Part shown: one piece after another, positions 6,748 to 9,420 of the stretch
Layout: every line of letters starts with the position of its first letter
Position numbering within the stretch: position 1 is the first letter of the stretch
Assembly (NCBI GenBank): GCA_030528845.1
Contig: JAUMYC010000093.1
Location: 1 to 9,420 of the forward strand
Length of the DNA stretch: 9,420 bases
Reading direction: 5' to 3'
DNA from: Eubacteriales bacterium
Lineage (GTDB): Bacteria > Bacillota_A > Clostridia > Christensenellales > Aristaeellaceae
Translations under genes and position numbers: made by a program
The notes under the pieces: generated by a model
Database searches by the model: none
Seen by the model: the letters and a program-made list of their open reading frames with translations, nothing else
What the model was told of the DNA's origin: nothing

Positions 6748-6776
6748 ATTATACAGGGGCGCAGGGGTTTTGTCAA
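6748..6776 (-). promoter_or_regulatory. Perfect-consensus sigma-A promoter of tRNA-Ser
   Basis: The minus strand shows TTGACA (6771-6776), exactly 17 bp, then TATAAT (6748-6753). Both hexamers match the consensus in all positions, as expected for a stable-RNA gene. The start should fall near 6741, about 25 bases before the mature tRNA 5' end. Confidence 0.95.
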
Positions 6777-6803
6777 GATGAAAGCGTACAGAAAGGACGC
6801 CGC

Positions 6804-6832
6804 TTGAAAAGAGCGGCCGCGCGCGGTACAAT
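6804..6832 (+). promoter_or_regulatory. Rightward promoter-like sequence antisense to the HD gene
   Basis: The plus strand shows TTGAAA (6804-6809), a 17-bp spacer and TACAAT (6827-6832), as good as several of the assigned promoters here. It points into the 3' end of the oppositely oriented HD gene. Downstream at 6866-6879 is AGAAGGAG-AAC-ATG-TAG, a strong ribosome binding site with a start codon followed at once by a stop. No rightward gene begins before 7439. It may be a real antisense promoter or chance. Confidence 0.45.
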
Positions 6833-6862
6833 ACCCGGAGAAGGGCGCGCGGACGGGAGCGT

Positions 6863-7354
6863 TCAGAAGGAGAACATGTAGCGGCAGAGGCGCTTGCCCG
6901 TAGCGGTGACGAAGAGCGTTTCGTAGGCGGAGGCGATCTTCTCGGGGGCGGCTTTGCCTTCGAAGAGATTGACCAGAAGATCCGCTTCGAGCAGGATCTG
7001 CCAGTCCGCTCCGTCCACGCCTTCGTAGGTGTGGTGCTTGCCGACGAGGAAGCCCACGCGCCGGGCGATCTCCGGCGCAAAGCCGAGCCGCAGCAGCATC
7101 TCTTCCGCGAGAGGCTCGCCTTCTTTTTCCTGCAGAGGCCCGGCGGCGCTGCCGTGTTTTGCGATGGCGGCTTTTATGCCGATGTCGTGCACATAGGCGA
7201 GCGCTTCGAGGGTGAATTGGGTCGTCGGGTCGAGCCCTTCGCCAAGGCCGATGAGCCGGGCAAAGGAATGCACTTTGGTGAAGTGCTGGATCTGCGCGGG
7301 CTCTCCTGCGTTGTAGGAGATCATTTCCCAATAGAGTTTTTCGAGCATTTCCAT
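6863..7354 (-). CDS. HD-domain hydrolase
   Basis: Soluble protein of 163 residues of the HD superfamily, metal-dependent phosphohydrolases acting on nucleotides or other phosphoesters. The metal ligands are laid out as expected: H29 (KVHSFARLIG), the H56-D57 pair in AYVHDIG, H107/H108 in GKHHTY and D125 in LLEADLLVN. This resembles small stand-alone HD proteins related to the metazoan-like YfbR/YpgQ groups, but I cannot name a substrate. The ATG at 7352-7354 has GGAGG 8 bases upstream, and the gene has its own promoter. It ends about 86 bases before the tRNA promoter region, where no U-tract terminator is evident, so some transcripts may run on into the tRNA. It diverges from the DUF1848 gene. 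Confidence 0.87.
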   Translation of the reverse strand: MEMLEKLYWEMISYNAGEPAQIQHFTKVHSFARLIGLGEGLDPTTQFTLEALAYVHDIGIKAAIAKHGSAAGPLQEKEGEPLAEEMLLRLGFAPEIARRVGFLVGKHHTYEGVDGADWQILLEADLLVNLFEGKAAPEKIASAYETLFVTATGKRLCRYMFSF

Positions 7355-7390
7355 ATATTTTGCCTCCGTCGATCAAAATTAGATAGGTAC

Positions 7391-7419
7391 AGCATACCAC
7401 TGCGCGCGGGCGCGGTCAA
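7391..7419 (-). promoter_or_regulatory. Sigma-A promoter of the HD-domain gene
   Basis: The minus strand shows TTGACC (7414-7419), a 17-bp spacer and TATGCT (7391-7396). The -10 lies within an imperfect inverted repeat, GGTA-CAGCA-TACC (7386-7398), which could be an operator or chance. The promoter lies in the 84-bp divergent space shared with the DUF1848 gene, for which no clear rightward promoter was found. Confidence 0.82.
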
Positions 7420-7438
7420 GAAAGGGGAGGGGAGAACA

Positions 7439-8371
7439 ATGATCCTGCATACGGGCCTGCGGACGGATATCCCGGCCTTTTACAGCGAATGGTTCATGCG
7501 GCGGGTGCGCGAGGGGTTTGTGCTCGTGCGCAGCCCCTATGCCGCGCATACGCTCACGCGCTATCGCATCGCGCCGGACGTGGTGGACCTGATCTCCTTC
7601 TGCACAAAGGACCCTTGGCCGATGCTGCCGCATCTGGAGGAGCTGCGCGCCTTTGGGCAATATTGGTTCGTCACGGTCACGCCGTATGGGAAGGAGATCG
7701 AGCCGAACGTGCCGGACAAGGAGCGCGTTCTGGAGGGGATCGTGCGGTTGTCGGAGAAGCTCGGCCCGAGATGCGTCGCATGGCGCTACGATCCGATCCT
7801 GCTCACGAGGGAGTATGACGAACAGAGGCATCTGGAGGAATTTTCCGCAATGGCGCGCAGGATCCGGGGCGCCGTGGACGTGTGCGTGATCAGCTTCGTA
7901 GACCTGTACCGGAAGGTGCAGCGCAATTTTCCGGAATGCGAGGAAATTTCGCAGCAGGCAAAGCTGCGGCTCGGGGCAGAGATGACGCGCATTGCGGCGG
8001 AAAACGGGATGCGGCTCAAGACCTGCGCGGAAGGCGAGCAGCTCTCTGCGGTCGGCGCGGACACGCGCGGCTGCATGACGATGGCGACGTTCGAGCGCGC
8101 GCTGGGAGAAAAGCTGCGCGCGCCCGCAAAAAGCCGAGGCCGAAAGGAATGCGCCTGTTATCTGGGCGCGGACATCGGCGCCTACGACACCTGCGGGCAT
8201 CTGTGCCGCTATTGCTACGCCAACAGCGACGCGCGGGCGGTGCGCAGGAACATGTCGGCGCAAGACAGCGCAAGTCCGATCCTCTGCGGTACGATCGGCC
8301 CAGAGGATACGATCGTGGAGGCGCGTCAGGAGAGCTGGCGCACGGGGCAGGCGATTTGGGACATTTTATGA
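7439..8371 (+). CDS. DUF1848 family protein with a CxxxCxxC cluster
   Basis: Protein of 310 residues, function unknown. The N-terminal 230 residues read as a globular alpha/beta domain, with family-typical SFCTKDPWPMLPHL (53-66), FVTVTPYGKEIEPNVP (77-92) and AWRYDPILLT (114-123). The C-terminal part has a dense cysteine cluster: C238, C240, then C252-x3-C256-x2-C259 in the segment TCGHLCRYCYAN. This looks like an iron-sulfur site, with spacing identical to the radical-SAM cluster motif although at the wrong end of the protein. The ATG at 7439-7441 has GGGGAG just upstream. The frame is open further upstream to 7031, but that portion is antisense to the HD gene and is not conserved-looking. 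The family assignment is from memory of DUF1848 signatures; metal binding is inferred. Confidence 0.87.
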   Translation: MILHTGLRTDIPAFYSEWFMRRVREGFVLVRSPYAAHTLTRYRIAPDVVDLISFCTKDPWPMLPHLEELRAFGQYWFVTVTPYGKEIEPNVPDKERVLEGIVRLSEKLGPRCVAWRYDPILLTREYDEQRHLEEFSAMARRIRGAVDVCVISFVDLYRKVQRNFPECEEISQQAKLRLGAEMTRIAAENGMRLKTCAEGEQLSAVGADTRGCMTMATFERALGEKLRAPAKSRGRKECACYLGADIGAYDTCGHLCRYCYANSDARAVRRNMSAQDSASPILCGTIGPEDTIVEARQESWRTGQAIWDIL

Positions 8372-8382
8372 AAAAAGAGCCC

Positions 8383-8411
8383 TTGCATTTTGCGGAAATG
8401 TCCGATATACT
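8383..8411 (+). promoter_or_regulatory. Sigma-A promoter of the methionine sulfoxide reductase gene
   Basis: TTGCAT (8383-8388), a 17-bp spacer and TATACT (8406-8411) lie in the short gap after the DUF1848 stop. The predicted start near 8418 gives a leader of about 27 bases. The gene may also be read from the DUF1848 transcript, since no terminator separates them. Confidence 0.75.
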
Positions 8412-8444
8412 GAAGAAAATGGAAAAGAATGGGGAATGCGCGGC

Positions 8445-8906
8445 ATGAGCAAAAATGTGGATTACGATTTTCTCGCGCGCCGGCTTGCGAGCCTGACGGA
8501 AGGCGTGCCCTATGAAACGGCTAACCTCGCAAACGCCTCCGCGCTGCTCTGGCAGGAGCTGCCCGAGATCAACTGGGCGGGCTTTTATCAGATGAACGAG
8601 GGCGCGCTGGTGCTCGGCCCCTTTCAGGGAAAGCCTGCGTGCATCCGCATAGAGCCGGGCAAAGGCGTGTGCGGCGCGGCCGCTGCGCAGAAAGAGGCGC
8701 AGGTGGTGCAGGATGTGCATCAGTTCCCCGGCCATATCGCCTGCGACAGCGCCTCCAATTCCGAAATCGTGCTGCCGATCTGCGTAAACGGCGCGGTCTG
8801 GGGCGTGCTGGATATCGACAGCCCGTTGGTAGGCCGCTTTGACGAGAGCGACCGCGAGGGGCTGGAAAAGGTCGTGCGCGTGATCGAAGGCTTCCTGACG
8901 CGCTGA
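8445..8906 (+). CDS. msrC: Free methionine-(R)-sulfoxide reductase (GAF-type fRMsr)
   Basis: Cytoplasmic repair enzyme that reduces free L-methionine-(R)-sulfoxide, using thioredoxin-type reductant. The product has 153 residues, normal for the family, and is a single GAF domain. The three redox cysteines are present: C66 (KPACIRI), C76 (KGVCGAAA) and C100 (HIACDSASNSEIVLP), matching E. coli Cys84, Cys94 and Cys118. The signature VHQFPGHIACDS is intact. Other GAF core pieces are NWAGFY and VWGVLDIDSP. I prefer the ATG at 8445 because GGGGA lies 9 bases upstream; an in-frame ATG at 8436 would add three residues and overlaps that site. Oxidative stress protection is the known role. Confidence 0.93.
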   Translation: MSKNVDYDFLARRLASLTEGVPYETANLANASALLWQELPEINWAGFYQMNEGALVLGPFQGKPACIRIEPGKGVCGAAAAQKEAQVVQDVHQFPGHIACDSASNSEIVLPICVNGAVWGVLDIDSPLVGRFDESDREGLEKVVRVIEGFLTR

Positions 8907-8925
8907 ACCAAAGGAGAATAAAGGG

Positions 8926-8950
8926 TTCCCTTCAGGCAGCCTGAAGGGAA
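8926..8950 (+). repeat. Perfect 11-bp stem-loop between msrC and lacZ, terminator-like without a U tract
   Basis: TTCCCTTCAGG (8926-8936) pairs perfectly with its complement at 8940-8950 across a 3-base CAG loop. Downstream on the plus strand is GTGTGAAATATC, so there is no U tract. It lies 20 bases after the msrC stop and 57 before the lacZ start, so it may end the msrC transcript weakly, protect a 3' end, or be an operator for lacZ. An orphan AAAGGAG (8910-8916) without a start codon precedes it. Confidence 0.6.
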
Positions 8951-9006
8951 GTGTGAAATATCTACAGGGTATATCGAGCAAAAATCACATAAGGGGGAAG
9001 ACCGGT

Positions 9007-9420
9007 ATGTATCATGTATGGGAAGACCCGTCTGTGCAGCACAAAAACCGCCTGCCCGCTCGCAGCGGATTCTATTACTATGAATCTGAGTGCAAGGCGC
9101 TGGCCTATAAAGAAGAAAAGTCGGCCTGTTACGAGCTGCTCAACGGCGTTTGGGATTTTAAGCTGGTGGAGACGCCCCTTCTGGCGGGCGAGGAATATGC
9201 GCAGGAAGACTATGTGCCGGACGGCTCCTGGTGCGGCATCACCGTGCCCGGCTGCTGGCAGATGCAGGGCTTCGGCGGCAACCCCATCTACTCCGGCGCG
9301 CCCTATCTGTTCCCGGTGGAGCCGCCCTTCGTAGCGCAGGACAACGACACCGGCCTGTACAGGCGTGAGTTCACTCTGCCCAAGTCCATGGAGGGCAAGA
9401 GGGTCGTTCTGAGCTTTGAG
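9007..9420 (+). CDS. lacZ: Glycoside hydrolase family 2 beta-galactosidase, N-terminal part (cut by window edge)
   Basis: The first 138 codons of a GH2 enzyme related to E. coli LacZ (about 1,000 residues in full), which hydrolyses terminal beta-galactosides such as lactose. The LacZ-like opening is clear: a D-P-x3-Q-H-K-N-R-L-P-A-R-S run at 7-20, LNGVWDFKL (45-53), ITVPGCWQMQGFG (78-90), IYSGAPYLFPVEPP (94-107) and the sugar-binding-domain segment NDTGLYRREFTLP (113-125). There is no signal peptide, so the enzyme is cytoplasmic. The ATG at 9007-9009 has AGGGGGA 8 bases upstream. The catalytic glutamates lie beyond the window, so substrate preference cannot be judged. No convincing promoter was found in 8951-9000. 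Confidence 0.92.
   Translation, partial: MYHVWEDPSVQHKNRLPARSGFYYYESECKALAYKEEKSACYELLNGVWDFKLVETPLLAGEEYAQEDYVPDGSWCGITVPGCWQMQGFGGNPIYSGAPYLFPVEPPFVAQDNDTGLYRREFTLPKSMEGKRVVLSFE

Noticed and set aside
7031..7438. A 136-residue N-terminal extension of the DUF1848 protein
   Set aside because: It is antisense to the HD gene and unlike the family. The ATG at 7439 has a good ribosome binding site, and the DUF1848 sequence begins there.

Overview
The window looks like a piece of a GC-rich Firmicutes chromosome, most likely a gut-type Clostridia (an Oscillospiraceae- or Christensenellales-like organism is my guess). The grounds are strong AAGGAG/GGAGG ribosome binding sites in front of nearly every gene, sigma-A type promoters with 17-bp spacers, classic hairpin-plus-U terminators, and clostridial flavours of KdpDE, PssA, NamZ and DUF1848. 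No mobile element, CRISPR array or phage gene is visible, and no gene-free stretch exceeds 300 bases. The left two thirds (1-7354) is transcribed leftwards (minus strand); the right third (7439-9420) is transcribed rightwards.

Potassium block (minus strand, 3166 down to 1). A shortened KdpD-type sensor kinase overlaps a KdpE-type response regulator by 4 bp, and a terminator follows. Next comes a separate unit: a small TPR-like protein whose last codons carry the ribosome binding site of trkA, the regulatory NAD-binding subunit of a Trk/Ktr potassium channel (cut by the window edge). Between the two units, in front of the TPR-trkA promoter, lies a ladder of GTGAG repeats, four of them spaced exactly 11 bp. 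This is the geometry expected of an OmpR/PhoB/KdpE-family operator. The simplest reading is that the KdpDE pair controls Trk-type uptake through this site. It is the most interesting element of the window.

Cell-envelope and sugar block (minus strand, 6565 down to 3291). A good sigma-A promoter drives namZ (DUF1343, exo-N-acetylmuramidase family, here without a signal peptide). It is followed without visible terminators by a Gfo/Idh/MocA dehydrogenase and pssA (phosphatidylserine synthase), and a strong terminator closes the unit.

tRNA and HD block (minus strand, 7419 down to 6582). An HD-domain hydrolase has its own promoter. A tRNA-Ser(CGA) has a perfect-consensus promoter and a terminator that ends just before the namZ promoter. 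A rightward promoter-like sequence sits between the tRNA promoter and the HD gene and would be antisense to the HD gene.

Rightward block (7439-9420). It holds a DUF1848 protein with a CxxxCxxC cysteine cluster, a free methionine-(R)-sulfoxide reductase (GAF type) with its own promoter, a perfect 11-bp stem-loop, and the first 138 codons of a GH2 beta-galactosidase that runs off the window.
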